From: Candidatus Bathyarchaeota archaeon
Lineage (GTDB): Archaea > Thermoproteota > Bathyarchaeia > 40CM-2-53-6
DNA: 34,883 nucleotides
Reading direction: 5' to 3'
Assembly: GCA_005882895.1 (NCBI GenBank)
Contig: VBBD01000022.1
Coordinates: 1-34,883 of the forward strand
Below are positions 1-8,654 of the stretch, piece after piece. The notes beneath the pieces were generated by a model. It saw only the letters and a list, made by a program, of their open reading frames with translations. It did no database searches and was not told where the DNA came from. The position numbers and the translations under genes were made by a program. Position 1 is the stretch's first letter; the number at the start of each line of letters is the position of its first letter.

Positions 1-498
1 CTTCTTTCCCATCAAGTAGAAGTGTCGGATAATCCGGTAGATAGTGTTGAGAGCCCAAGACGCCTCCACCAAGTTCTCCAGGTTCATGACCTGAGAAGAA
101 TCAGCGCCCGGCGCAATCCTGCGAACATCCTCCTTGAACTTCTCATCCCGAACATCCAGCAGATGATCGATCTTGCCGACGATTCCGGCCGGATCCATAT
201 CGACCGGCGAGATCAGAAACTGCTCCATCAACACGTTGATCTGTGGACCCGGATCAGTTGAGGGTTTTCCTATTTCCTTGACTGTCTTGAGTGTTAGATC
301 CTTCGCGGAGTTCCGGAACATGTCCAATTTCCGCAACCCCTTGTCGATATCCCAGAGAAACTGGCGCATTTGCAATTTCTGGCCGAAACCGAAGAACAGC
401 GCGATGAAAAGAACAGTAAAGAGCAATTGACTGATTGTGCCCAAGTTGCTCAGCAGCGAGCTGAAGATATCGCTCTCGTGGAGAATTACAGGCAGCAA
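1..498 (-). CDS. DUF1512-like archaeal protein, partial (runs off the left window edge)
   Basis: Continuous minus-strand reading frame LPVILHESDIFSSLLSNLGTISQLLFTVLFIALFFGFGQKLQMRQFLWDIDKGLRKLDMF...YRIIRHFYLMGKK with an N-terminal TM helix; not in the ORF track because it is open at the edge; possible TTG start at 498. Family name is from recall. Confidence 0.5.
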   Translation of the reverse strand, partial: MLPVILHESDIFSSLLSNLGTISQLLFTVLFIALFFGFGQKLQMRQFLWDIDKGLRKLDMFRNSAKDLTLKTVKEIGKPSTDPGPQINVLMEQFLISPVDMDPAGIVGKIDHLLDVRDEKFKEDVRRIAPGADSSQVMNLENLVEASWALNTIYRIIRHFYLMGKK

Positions 499-635
499 TG
501 ATTGGGCCCCGGAATATGCTCAATATTCCGGTCTGAACATTATAAACGTTGATCCCTAAGACTGAACAGCAGTAGCTCAAACTGATCCGAAAGATATCCA
601 GGAAAGAAACCGCCCGTTCCCGAGATAAGAAATGA

Positions 636-758
636 GGTTGGCAGCGGTCCAAGCTTCGCGTGGGCTTTCGCACCACACTACCACATAGATCGCATGGGAG
701 ATTCACTTCCGTGTTCGGAATGGGTACGGGTCCTAGCTCCCACCTATGGCCGCCAACC
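636..758 (-). rRNA. 5S ribosomal RNA
   Basis: Reverse complement GGTTGGCGGCCATAGGTGGGAGCTAGGACCCGTACCCATTCCGAACACGGAAGTGAA...GGACCGCTGCCAACC; helix I GGTTGGC/GCCAACC closes a 123-nt molecule with the conserved CCCATTCCGAACACGGAAG loop. Confidence 0.93.
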
Positions 759-2754
759 CCGTGAACAATCCACCTCGGAATCGGCTAGATAAGCCTTCTC
801 TGAAATCAGGCCTCGAAGCATACGTCGGGGGCGCTTCAACCGGGTGATAATATGGTGAGGAAGGTTCACTCTTTCTCCTTGATACTAGCGCGATCAGAAC
901 AACTAGGAATAGCAGAGCTGCTCCGGCGATAATGAAGATGAAGGGAATCCCAGAGACCTTCAAGTTCGTCAGGTTTGGAATCCCGTTCACCGTAACTGTC
1001 ACAGTGTCTTGTCCCGAGGAGAACCCGGGTTTCGAGGCTTGAATCGTGACAGTTGGGCTTGAAGCCTGAAGCGGTGTACTATAGACGGCGGTGTAGTTTC
1101 CGTTGCCTCCATCCGTCGGGGCTGAGAAAGCCCCTCCTGCTGAGGAGGAGAGGAAGATCGTGGCCCCCATCACCGGACTAGTTCCATTTGTGACTCTAAT
1201 CTCCAGGACGATCTCGCCCCCTGGAGTGATAGATGTTGGACTGGCCGCGGTGGCGACCGTCAAAGGTGGGAAAGGATTCACAGTGATCGTGGTCTGGGCG
1301 GAACCGCTCAGAAAGCCAGTCTCGCTAGCCACGACCTGAATTATCGTACCGGTAGTGGAACTCACTAGAGGCGCTGTGAAATTGGAATAGTACAAGCCCG
1401 GACTACCGGGCACTGGTTGAGTGAAACCGCCCCCAGCCGAGGAGGTTAGAGCAAGCGTGACTCCGGTCTGTGGAGCTGACCCGTTTGTCACGGTGATCGT
1501 TAGTGTTGATATTTGCCCCGGCTTAAGGCTCGTCACACTTGGAAATACTGTCGCCTGCAACTTGGGGGCTACTACGCCCAACGCGTACACGTTGTAGTCG
1601 TTAGAGCCAAAGAATACCCTGCCATCAGCGACCGCGGGCGATGACCAGATTGGCGCGCTGGTCAAGTACCTCCAAAGTCTAACGCCTGACGTGGCGTTTA
1701 GTGCGTAAAGATAGTGGTCGTTGGATCCGGCGAGGACCATGTTGGAGCCCAGGGAGAGAGCGGGAGAGGAAGAGACCGACGCCCCGGTTGTAGCGACCCA
1801 TTTCTGTACCCCGGTAGTAGCATTGACAGCGTAAACGTTGCCTTTCCCTGTTCCGAAGTAGACGACCCCGTTACTGACTGCGGCGGAGGTAGAGTTCGAG
1901 TTGCCTGTATTGAATGACCAGTCAGTCGCCCCGGTCATCTCGTCCAGCGCGAAAAACTTGGTTGCAGTGCCGATGTAAACCCGTCCATAAGCTATCGCCA
2001 ACGCGTTTCTGACAGCTACGGCTCCGCCTGGTACTACTCTCCATATTGCCTTGCCATTAGTCTCGTTGAGAGCGGTAACAGATCCGTCATCCAGTCCAAA
2101 GAAGACCCGACCTCTATCCACCGCCGGCGAGGAGGCTACGGGAGCGGAAGGAAGTGTTGCGTTTGCCCAGACAACAGCACCCGTGCTTGCGTCTAAGGCA
2201 ACAAACTGTCCGAACTGGAAACAGCCCGAGGCGCACCAATTACCGTAGAAGATTTTCCCGTCTGCGATGGCAGGAGATGATGCGATGAAATAGTTGAGAG
2301 TGCCTCTGCCCCAGACTTCGGAGCCTGTCTGCTCGTTGAGCGCGTATAGAATCCCTCCGTTTCTGGACGCAACATACACCATACCGTTTGCGACTGCAGG
2401 CGAGGAAAAGATGACGCTTCCGGTGTTGAACGACCATTTTTGCTGGCCGCTGTACTCGTCAATCGCATACACGTTAGTGTCCCATGAGGCTACAAAGACA
2501 AGCCCATCTGAAACAGCGGGAGACGAATAAACGAAAGACCCGGTCGCGAACCTCCACATCTGGTTCGCAGTGCCTGGCGCACTCGCCAGCGTCGCGCCGG
2601 ACCTAAATTGGTCGTAGTGGAACATCGTCCAAGGATAATCAGTCGATCCCAACGGCCCAGCGGAATAAGGCTGAGGGCGAAATGTTCCGGCGCTAGGGAT
2701 TCCGATGGCCAGTATGAAAAGAGAAAAGATTGTGAAAACTGCTACCCTTCTCAA
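733..2754 (-). CDS. PQQ-like beta-propeller repeat surface protein with two Ig-like domains and a C-terminal TM anchor
   Basis: Signal peptide; repeated VxDGxVFxxSxDxxVYALxxxTGxxxW propeller motifs; two ~95-aa Ig-like modules; C-terminal FIFIIAGAALLFLVVLIALVSRRK. Confidence 0.88.
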   Translation of the reverse strand: MRRVAVFTIFSLFILAIGIPSAGTFRPQPYSAGPLGSTDYPWTMFHYDQFRSGATLASAPGTANQMWRFATGSFVYSSPAVSDGLVFVASWDTNVYAIDEYSGQQKWSFNTGSVIFSSPAVANGMVYVASRNGGILYALNEQTGSEVWGRGTLNYFIASSPAIADGKIFYGNWCASGCFQFGQFVALDASTGAVVWANATLPSAPVASSPAVDRGRVFFGLDDGSVTALNETNGKAIWRVVPGGAVAVRNALAIAYGRVYIGTATKFFALDEMTGATDWSFNTGNSNSTSAAVSNGVVYFGTGKGNVYAVNATTGVQKWVATTGASVSSSPALSLGSNMVLAGSNDHYLYALNATSGVRLWRYLTSAPIWSSPAVADGRVFFGSNDYNVYALGVVAPKLQATVFPSVTSLKPGQISTLTITVTNGSAPQTGVTLALTSSAGGGFTQPVPGSPGLYYSNFTAPLVSSTTGTIIQVVASETGFLSGSAQTTITVNPFPPLTVATAASPTSITPGGEIVLEIRVTNGTSPVMGATIFLSSSAGGAFSAPTDGGNGNYTAVYSTPLQASSPTVTIQASKPGFSSGQDTVTVTVNGIPNLTNLKVSGIPFIFIIAGAALLFLVVLIALVSRRKSEPSSPYYHPVEAPPTYASRPDFREGLSSRFRGGLFTGLAAIGGS

Positions 2755-2915
2755 GCGAAACCCCTACAACAACGTCTGGTCTAGCACTCTTCTCCATGGA
2801 AGAATTCGTGGAGTCCATGACTAAAAGAGACATGTAACTCACGCTTCCAAAACCGCAGGTATGCCTCAGATCCTTGGAGCTAAGCCGAAAACTAGATTAA
2901 TCTAGACCTGGCACA

Positions 2916-3218
2916 ACGCCCGAGCAAGGTGCACCCTGTCTGATATTCGCCTTCCTAATCTTCTACCGAGTAAGACCCCTATCCGAAGCAGATAAGAAGA
3001 AAGCCACAGCCGACTGGGCACGTTTCAAGAAGACACTGTCCAAAGACCTCGCCATAGTAGCAGAATACGCCCACATCTGGGGAACAACCTACAACGGCAT
3101 GATCCTCATCGAGTCACGCGACCTATCCACATTCCACGACTTCTGGCACCGTTTCCGAGAAGCAACAAGATGGTACGTGCCCGAGACAAGAACGTACATC
3201 GCGCAGAAAGAAGAATAA
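2916..3218 (+). pseudogene. Small conserved-looking ORF without a canonical start codon (possible 5'-degraded gene or unusual start)
   Basis: Open frame ...CLIFAFLIFYRVRPLSEADKKKATADWARFKKTLSKDLAIVAEYAHIWGTTYNGMILIESRDLSTFHDFWHRFREATRWYVPETRTYIAQKEE*; no ATG/GTG/TTG upstream of the internal ATG. Confidence 0.35.
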
Positions 3219-3248
3219 GCCGACTCCGTCCCTATCTTTCGACTAAGC

Positions 3249-3254
3249 TTTATA
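3249..3254 (+). promoter_or_regulatory. TATA-like element upstream of tRNA-Trp
   Basis: GCTTTATACC, about 60 nt before the tRNA 5' end; further than usual. Confidence 0.3.
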
Positions 3255-3314
3255 CCAAGAATTTCCGACACCCGCCTTTCGGTGGGGCGCTGCATAGAGC
3301 CTTCGTTACAGCAC

Positions 3315-3501
3315 GGGGCCGTAGTCTAGCCAGACCCATCGAAAGCGCGGGGTCCTAGAAAGGAATGACGACGGGCTCCAGAATCCATTACAACAGGACA
3401 TACCGACCTAAATTGAGGGATGAGGAAATTCAGGAGCGCGTGAAGATACCCGTAGACGAGAGACTCGGCGGATGTCGTGGGTTCGAATCCCACCGGCCCC
3501 A
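3315..3501 (+). tRNA. tRNA-Trp(CCA) with three introns (3332-3360, 3382-3447, 3456-3473); CCA encoded at 3502-3504
   Basis: Acceptor GGGGCCG/CGGCCCC, T-arm GTGGG-TTCGAAT-CCCAC. Removing the three inserts gives GGGGCCGTAGTCTAGCCAGGAATGACGACGGGCTCCAGACCCGTAGGTCGTGGGTTCGAATCCCACCGGCCCCA (74 nt) with stem ACGGG/CCCGT and loop CTCCAGA. Introns 1 and 3 fit bulge-helix-bulge geometry. Confidence 0.85.
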
Positions 3502-3593
3502 CCAAAGTGGCGACGAATCCTGCAGACTTAAGTCCGGCTTTCGTCCTTGTTGTTCGATGACGTAGTATTGGTAGGGTGCAAGATCGTTGGTGA

Positions 3594-3863
3594 CTAGGGG
3601 CGGTCGGCAAGTTGCTGGAGCAGCCCTGCGAGCTCTTTGAGCTTTCCCTTTACGGCCGCCGTGTACCCGTCCTTCGCAATCTTCATAGCTAGAGTGTTCA
3701 GCTCGGCTCTTAGAACTGTCAGTGGGTCTTTCTTGTCTGCTCGAATCATTCCCCCGAAACAAGTCTGACACACCCACGCATGGAAATACGGGTCATACTC
3801 ATGGTAGGTCGCTTCTTCGCAGTACCGGCAGTAAGGATGGTTAGGGTCAGAGGGTTGCGACAA
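3594..3863 (-). CDS. Small zinc-ribbon-like protein (CxxC...CxxC)
   Basis: 89-aa ORF with YCRYCEE...WVCQTCFGG. Confidence 0.6.
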   Translation of the reverse strand: MSQPSDPNHPYCRYCEEATYHEYDPYFHAWVCQTCFGGMIRADKKDPLTVLRAELNTLAMKIAKDGYTAAVKGKLKELAGLLQQLADRP

Positions 3864-3997
3864 CAGAGGATGCCTCCCCTTTGACGGATTGCGCTCCCGA
3901 TAATAGCCAAGTCAAACCCTACCATGGAAAACACGGTGACAACCGATTCAGTCAACCCCGGCACCGAACTGCAACCGGCTAGGATTTCTGGCCCATC

Positions 3998-4471
3998 TCA
4001 GGCCGTTTTTCGCGGTTTCTGAGCGTTGAGGTATTTTGAATCGAGCTTCTTGGCTCGCTCGATAAGCTCCGCATCGACCCCAGTCTTTACGGGGTCGCTA
4101 GAAAACCATGCATCCAGGATCTCCTTTGCGACCGCTGGCGAGGTGGATCTCAAACTCATCGCTAGAACGTTCGCATCGTCCCACATGCGAGCACCCTTGG
4201 CCGTTTCCGCGTCCCAGCAAAGAGCGGCTCGGACCCCTGGCACCTTGTTAGCGGCGATGGTGACGCCAGTTCCAGTCCAGCAGAAGAGAATACCTTGGTC
4301 AGCTTTCCCACTACTCACCTCCGCGCCTATTTTTTCGCCGACATCAGGCCAACCCATTGCCTCTCCCTCAAGCGGACCAGAGAGAGTGAGATCATGACCA
4401 CGTCGCTTCAACTCCTCGACAACAAAGTCGGTCAGTACAGTCTTCTCGTCGCTTCCAACAGCGAGCTTCAA
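3998..4471 (-). CDS. rpiB: RpiB/LacA/LacB family sugar-phosphate isomerase
   Basis: MKLAVGSDEKT...GILFCWTGTGVTIAANKVPGVRAALCWDAETAKGARMWDDANVLAMS; TTG start. Confidence 0.85.
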   Translation of the reverse strand: MKLAVGSDEKTVLTDFVVEELKRRGHDLTLSGPLEGEAMGWPDVGEKIGAEVSSGKADQGILFCWTGTGVTIAANKVPGVRAALCWDAETAKGARMWDDANVLAMSLRSTSPAVAKEILDAWFSSDPVKTGVDAELIERAKKLDSKYLNAQKPRKTA

Positions 4472-4558
4472 GTCTCGATTGAGAACATGAATGCCTCAAC
4501 ATAGGTTTTGTTCCGGGAAAGCTAAAGTCTCTCTAGATTACTCCGTGAGCTGAGCAAT

Positions 4559-5053
4559 ATGAGCAGGCCGTCAAAGCCGGTAAGCGCCTCCAAGACCACT
4601 CTTTCCAGCCAGATGATGCCGGTGGATGCGAACCCGATGGGAAACGTCCACGGTGGCACAATCCTCAAACTTGTTGATGTCGCTGCAGGCGTCACAGCCC
4701 TCCGGCATGCAAGATCCGTTGTGGTCACGGCGAGTATCGACCGTATGGACTTTTACCACCCGGTCTATGTTGGAAACCTTCTCAGCCTCAAAGCCTCCGT
4801 TAACTACGCTGGAACAACTTCGATGGAAGTTGGGGTCCGAATAGAAGCTGAGGATTTGAAGACGGGTAGGATTACACACACTGGCTCATCCTACCTGACC
4901 TACGTTGCTATTGATGAAAACGGACGCCCCGTCGAAATCCCCGATGTCGTCCCTGAGACGCCTGAAGAGAAAATACGATGGAGGGAGGGAAAACAGCGGA
5001 GAGCTGAGCGTCTCAAGATCCTACAAGACCGGAAAAGGAAAGGCAAGGCCTAG
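4559..5053 (+). CDS. Hotdog-fold acyl-CoA thioesterase
   Basis: MMPVDANPMGNVHGGTILKLVDVAAGV, typical YciA/BFIT-like acyl-CoA hydrolase motif. Confidence 0.85.
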   Translation: MSRPSKPVSASKTTLSSQMMPVDANPMGNVHGGTILKLVDVAAGVTALRHARSVVVTASIDRMDFYHPVYVGNLLSLKASVNYAGTTSMEVGVRIEAEDLKTGRITHTGSSYLTYVAIDENGRPVEIPDVVPETPEEKIRWREGKQRRAERLKILQDRKRKGKA

Positions 5054-5064
5054 GTAGATCAACG

Positions 5065-5946
5065 ACGAAGGTCGCAATTATCGGATTCGGCATGATGGGA
5101 CGACAGATAGCACAAGTATTCGCCCAACATGGCTACGAAGTAGAGGCCACAGATGAAGATCAACAAGCCCTGAAAACAGGGATCGACGAAATAGCAAACG
5201 GACCATATGGAATTCACGCATCCGTCTCAAGGGGCAAACTGACTCCCGACCAGGCAAGCAAGGCTCTAGCCAATATCAAGACTAGTCCCAAGCTGGACGA
5301 CGCATGCAGAAACGCGAATTTGGTAATTGAGGCCGCCTTCGAGGATTTGCAGCTCAAACAGAATCTCTTTCAGAAAATCGAATCCGTTGCACCTGCAACC
5401 GCGATAATAGCATCAAACACATCGACATTGAGCCTCGACAAGATCTCCCAAAAAATCTCAGTGAGAGATAGAACGGTCGGCATGCACTTCTTCAACCCAG
5501 CCCAGGTAACAAAACTCGTCGAGATCATCCGAGGAACGACGACATCACCTGAGATGGTCGAGAAAGCGTCTCAGATTGTGCGCGAGATCGGCAAGACTCC
5601 CATCCTCGCCCAAGACGAACCCGGTTTCATCGCCAATCGCCTCGGACTCACGCTCTACATGGAAGCTTCAAAGCTCCTAGAGGACCGGCTCGCCAGCCTG
5701 CAGGACATCGATACCTGCATGAAACTCGGTTACAACCATCCAATGGGACCCTTCGAACTGGCAGATTTCGTCGGACTGGACACTAGACTACGGAACATAG
5801 AATCCCTCTACAAGGCGACGAGTGACAGTAAATGGATACCACCTAAGCTTCTGAGAGAAATGGTCCAACAAGGATACCTCGGCGATCCTACAAGAAAGAC
5901 GACGAGCAAGGGAGGATACTACGAGTACCTCCAGGTCAAACGCTGA
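5065..5946 (+). CDS. 3-hydroxyacyl-CoA dehydrogenase (HBDH/PaaH-like)
   Basis: KVAIIGFGMMGRQIAQVF Rossmann motif, GMHFFNPAQVTKLVEII, DEPGFIANRL, GYNHPMGPFELADFVGLD. The frame needed for the GxGxxG motif lies upstream of the first ATG (5092). Confidence 0.88.
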   Translation, partial: TKVAIIGFGMMGRQIAQVFAQHGYEVEATDEDQQALKTGIDEIANGPYGIHASVSRGKLTPDQASKALANIKTSPKLDDACRNANLVIEAAFEDLQLKQNLFQKIESVAPATAIIASNTSTLSLDKISQKISVRDRTVGMHFFNPAQVTKLVEIIRGTTTSPEMVEKASQIVREIGKTPILAQDEPGFIANRLGLTLYMEASKLLEDRLASLQDIDTCMKLGYNHPMGPFELADFVGLDTRLRNIESLYKATSDSKWIPPKLLREMVQQGYLGDPTRKTTSKGGYYEYLQVKR

Positions 5947-5960
5947 AAAAATCCTAACAC

Positions 5961-5966
5961 TTTATA
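5961..5966 (+). promoter_or_regulatory. TATA-like box upstream of enoyl-CoA hydratase
   Basis: ACTTTATACA ~35 nt before the TTG at 5998. Confidence 0.45.
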
Positions 5967-5997
5967 CAGAACACAAACCACGAAACACCGATAACGA

Positions 5998-6771
5998 TTG
6001 CCTTACGCCCACATACTAGTCGAGACTGAGCCACCAATCGGAATCATTCGACTAAACCGTCCGAAAGCCCTCAACGCCCTCAACTTCGAACTCATACGAG
6101 AAACAGTGGACGCACTCGAGACTTTCGACAAAGAAGACAAGATCAAAGCAACAATCTTAACCGGAGGAGACGACGCCTTCTCCGCAGGCGCCGACATCAA
6201 AGAACTAGCCGAAGCCACGCCTGTCACGTTGATCGAGGAGAACAAATTCGCCCTCTGGGATCGGCTGAAGAAGATCGCGAAGCCGATCATAGGAGCGGTC
6301 AGCGGCTACATCTATGGAGGCGGCTGCGAACTAGCCATGAACTGCGACATCATCGTCGCATCCGAGACCGCCCGGTTCGCCCAACCCGAGATTAACATTG
6401 GAATAATGCCCGGGGCAGGTGGGACCCAGCGTCTCACAAGAACTATTGGAAAGTATAGGGCAATGGAAATGGTTCTAACTGGACAACCCGTGACTGCGAG
6501 AGAGATGGAGAAACATGGACTCGTCAACAGGATCGTTCCCGTAGAGGCTTACTTCGATGAAGCGCGTAAGCTTGCGATGCAAATCGCCCAGAAAGCCCCC
6601 ATAGCCACTCGTCTAGCCAAGGAAGCAGTTTTGAAAGCCTTCGACACGCCGCTCGAAGAGGGACTGCAGTTTGAGAGGAAGAATTTCTACCTCCTGTTCT
6701 CGACCGAGGACATGAAAGAGGGGATGAAAGCTTTCACGGAAAAACGTCCTCCAAGCTTCAAAGGACGATAA
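5998..6771 (+). CDS. Enoyl-CoA hydratase (crotonase)
   Basis: GGCELAMNCDI and QPEINIGIMPGAGGTQRLTR, both catalytic Glu motifs; TTG start. Confidence 0.9.
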   Translation: MPYAHILVETEPPIGIIRLNRPKALNALNFELIRETVDALETFDKEDKIKATILTGGDDAFSAGADIKELAEATPVTLIEENKFALWDRLKKIAKPIIGAVSGYIYGGGCELAMNCDIIVASETARFAQPEINIGIMPGAGGTQRLTRTIGKYRAMEMVLTGQPVTAREMEKHGLVNRIVPVEAYFDEARKLAMQIAQKAPIATRLAKEAVLKAFDTPLEEGLQFERKNFYLLFSTEDMKEGMKAFTEKRPPSFKGR

Positions 6772-6774
6772 TGC

Positions 6775-7569
6775 TTGGCACCTGAAACACTCATCGTCGA
6801 AGAACACGACCATATCACCAAAATCACCCTGAACAGGCCGAATGCGCTAAACGCCATAAACGACAAGATGGGAGAAGAACTACTTGCAACTCTCAAAGAC
6901 ACGGAGAAGAGCGAGACAGTCCGTTGCCTCATCATAACCGGCGCCGGCAGAGCCTTCTCGGCAGGCGAAGACGTAGCGGGGCTGAAAGACCGCTACGGCG
7001 AAGGAACACATCCCTCACTGGGAGATCATCTGCGGAAAAAATATCATCCAATCATAACCCGGATTCGAAATATCGAGAAACCAATTATCGCCCGTTTGAA
7101 CGGTATCGCAGCAGGAAGCGGAGCGAGCCTCGCCCTCGCCTGCGATATCCGAGTAGCCTCAGAGGAGGCAGGCCTCAAACAAGCCTTCATCGGAGTAGGC
7201 TTGGTACCAGATTCTGGAAGTAGCTACCTCCTGACGCGAATGATTGGTCTCGGAAGAGCCCTCGAACTGATCATGACCGGAAAAACAATATCCGCCAGAG
7301 AAGCCGAACAGCTGGGACTCATCAACAAAGTCGTCGCGGCCACCGAACTTGACAAGCATACGGACGAGCTAGCCCATCGGCTTGCAACCGGCCCAACAAA
7401 AGCGCTAGGACTATCCAAACGAATCGTCAACCGAGTTACTAGCCTCGAACTTCCCGAAGCCCTCGAGTACGAAGCGTACAACCAGGATATAGCGGGACGA
7501 ACGAGCGATCATCTCGAAGCCGTGAAAGCCTTTCTAGAAAAACGCCAACCCAGATTCTCAGGAAAATGA
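6775..7569 (+). CDS. Enoyl-CoA hydratase/isomerase family, PaaG-like
   Basis: GRAFSAGEDVAGL, GSGASLALACDI, KQAFIGVGLVPDSGSSYLLTRMIG; retains the PaaG-like VPDSG Asp and lacks the hydratase Glu pair; TTG start 3 nt after the preceding stop. Confidence 0.85.
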   Translation: MAPETLIVEEHDHITKITLNRPNALNAINDKMGEELLATLKDTEKSETVRCLIITGAGRAFSAGEDVAGLKDRYGEGTHPSLGDHLRKKYHPIITRIRNIEKPIIARLNGIAAGSGASLALACDIRVASEEAGLKQAFIGVGLVPDSGSSYLLTRMIGLGRALELIMTGKTISAREAEQLGLINKVVAATELDKHTDELAHRLATGPTKALGLSKRIVNRVTSLELPEALEYEAYNQDIAGRTSDHLEAVKAFLEKRQPRFSGK

Positions 7570-7636
7570 GACACAGAACATTCTCGGAGTTTCACGTTTA
7601 AGTAACAAGCTCCTCAATCGCGAGAGTTGAAAAACC

Positions 7637-8641
7637 GTGCCGGGCAAGGACAAGAACAAACGACCAAAGCTGGACCTCAACATCTTCCCGGGAAACTGGA
7701 CCGTAACGAACCAGCAAATGTTCAAGGCCTTCGACCTGTCCTTCGCCCAAAACTGGAACCCGGCCACCTTTCCCTGGGACGAACTTGACCAGAAAAACTT
7801 CGACTCGAAGGAACGAATAGCGCAAGCCTACTGGATGTCAAAACTCGCCCTCTTCGAGAAATCCGGAATCGGAGCCTTCGGCTTCGGCGCCGTAAGAGCA
7901 GCAGAGCTGAACATGGATGACCCTACGAAGAAGATGCTCGCCTCCATCACGTATGACGAGTGCCGGCATGACGAGGTCTGCCGGAGAGCCTGCGACAAGC
8001 TCTGCCCCAACTGGCCGTACGGCTACAAGCCACAATCAGATTTCGAAGCGAGGGCCCTCCGAAACATCCAAGCACTATACGATGATGGTAGACGCTACTG
8101 GGAAGGATTCCTAAAGGCATGGGAATACCTGCCCCCTGAGATACTGTTCGCAGGTTTCTTCTTCGCGGAAATAGGCGCAGAAACAATCTTCAACGCTATG
8201 CGCCAGACCAGCAAACTAGGAATCTACCAACAAACCTTCCGCAACATAACACGAGACGAGACACGCCACCTAGTAGCCACCATGGCCCTGCTCCGAGCCA
8301 TGGCCGAAAAGTTCACGGAGGAGCAAAAGCTCACCATAACGCGCCAGATGAAACAAGGTTTCATCTTTCTCTCACCCCTCCTCTACCAGCATAAGCCCGA
8401 ATTCTGGCACCTCCCCGCAGACTTCGACAAGGTCGACCAAGAGATGGAGGAAGCTGCCAGGGACGCGGGGCTAGGAGTGCTCACTCTCGAGGAGAAAGTG
8501 AAGTTCTGGAGAGAAGCGATTGAGAAGAAACGGTCAGAGATCGAAGAGATGGGAATCAAAGTACCAGCCATACCTGAGCTGGGAGTTGAGGGCGAAGTGG
8601 TTCAGGTTAAGAAGAACGAAACCATAGCTACAAGCTTCTAG
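7637..8641 (+). CDS. Ferritin-like/R2-like diiron protein, putative oxygenase
   Basis: Two ExxH motifs (ITYDECRHDEV, ITRDETRHLVA) plus upstream acidic helix residues (LALFEKSG, FFFAEIGAE); GTG start. Confidence 0.75.
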   Translation: MPGKDKNKRPKLDLNIFPGNWTVTNQQMFKAFDLSFAQNWNPATFPWDELDQKNFDSKERIAQAYWMSKLALFEKSGIGAFGFGAVRAAELNMDDPTKKMLASITYDECRHDEVCRRACDKLCPNWPYGYKPQSDFEARALRNIQALYDDGRRYWEGFLKAWEYLPPEILFAGFFFAEIGAETIFNAMRQTSKLGIYQQTFRNITRDETRHLVATMALLRAMAEKFTEEQKLTITRQMKQGFIFLSPLLYQHKPEFWHLPADFDKVDQEMEEAARDAGLGVLTLEEKVKFWREAIEKKRSEIEEMGIKVPAIPELGVEGEVVQVKKNETIATSF

Positions 8642-8654
8642 GAGACGGCGAAAA

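Noticed and set aside
254-706. 150-aa ORF overlapping the 5S gene and the DUF1512-like frame
   Set aside because: Conflicts with a clear 5S rRNA and a better minus-strand frame.
3326-3777. ORFs over and around tRNA-Trp (3326-3610, 3365-3565, 3430-3777)
   Set aside because: They cover the tRNA exons/introns and show no protein-like pattern.
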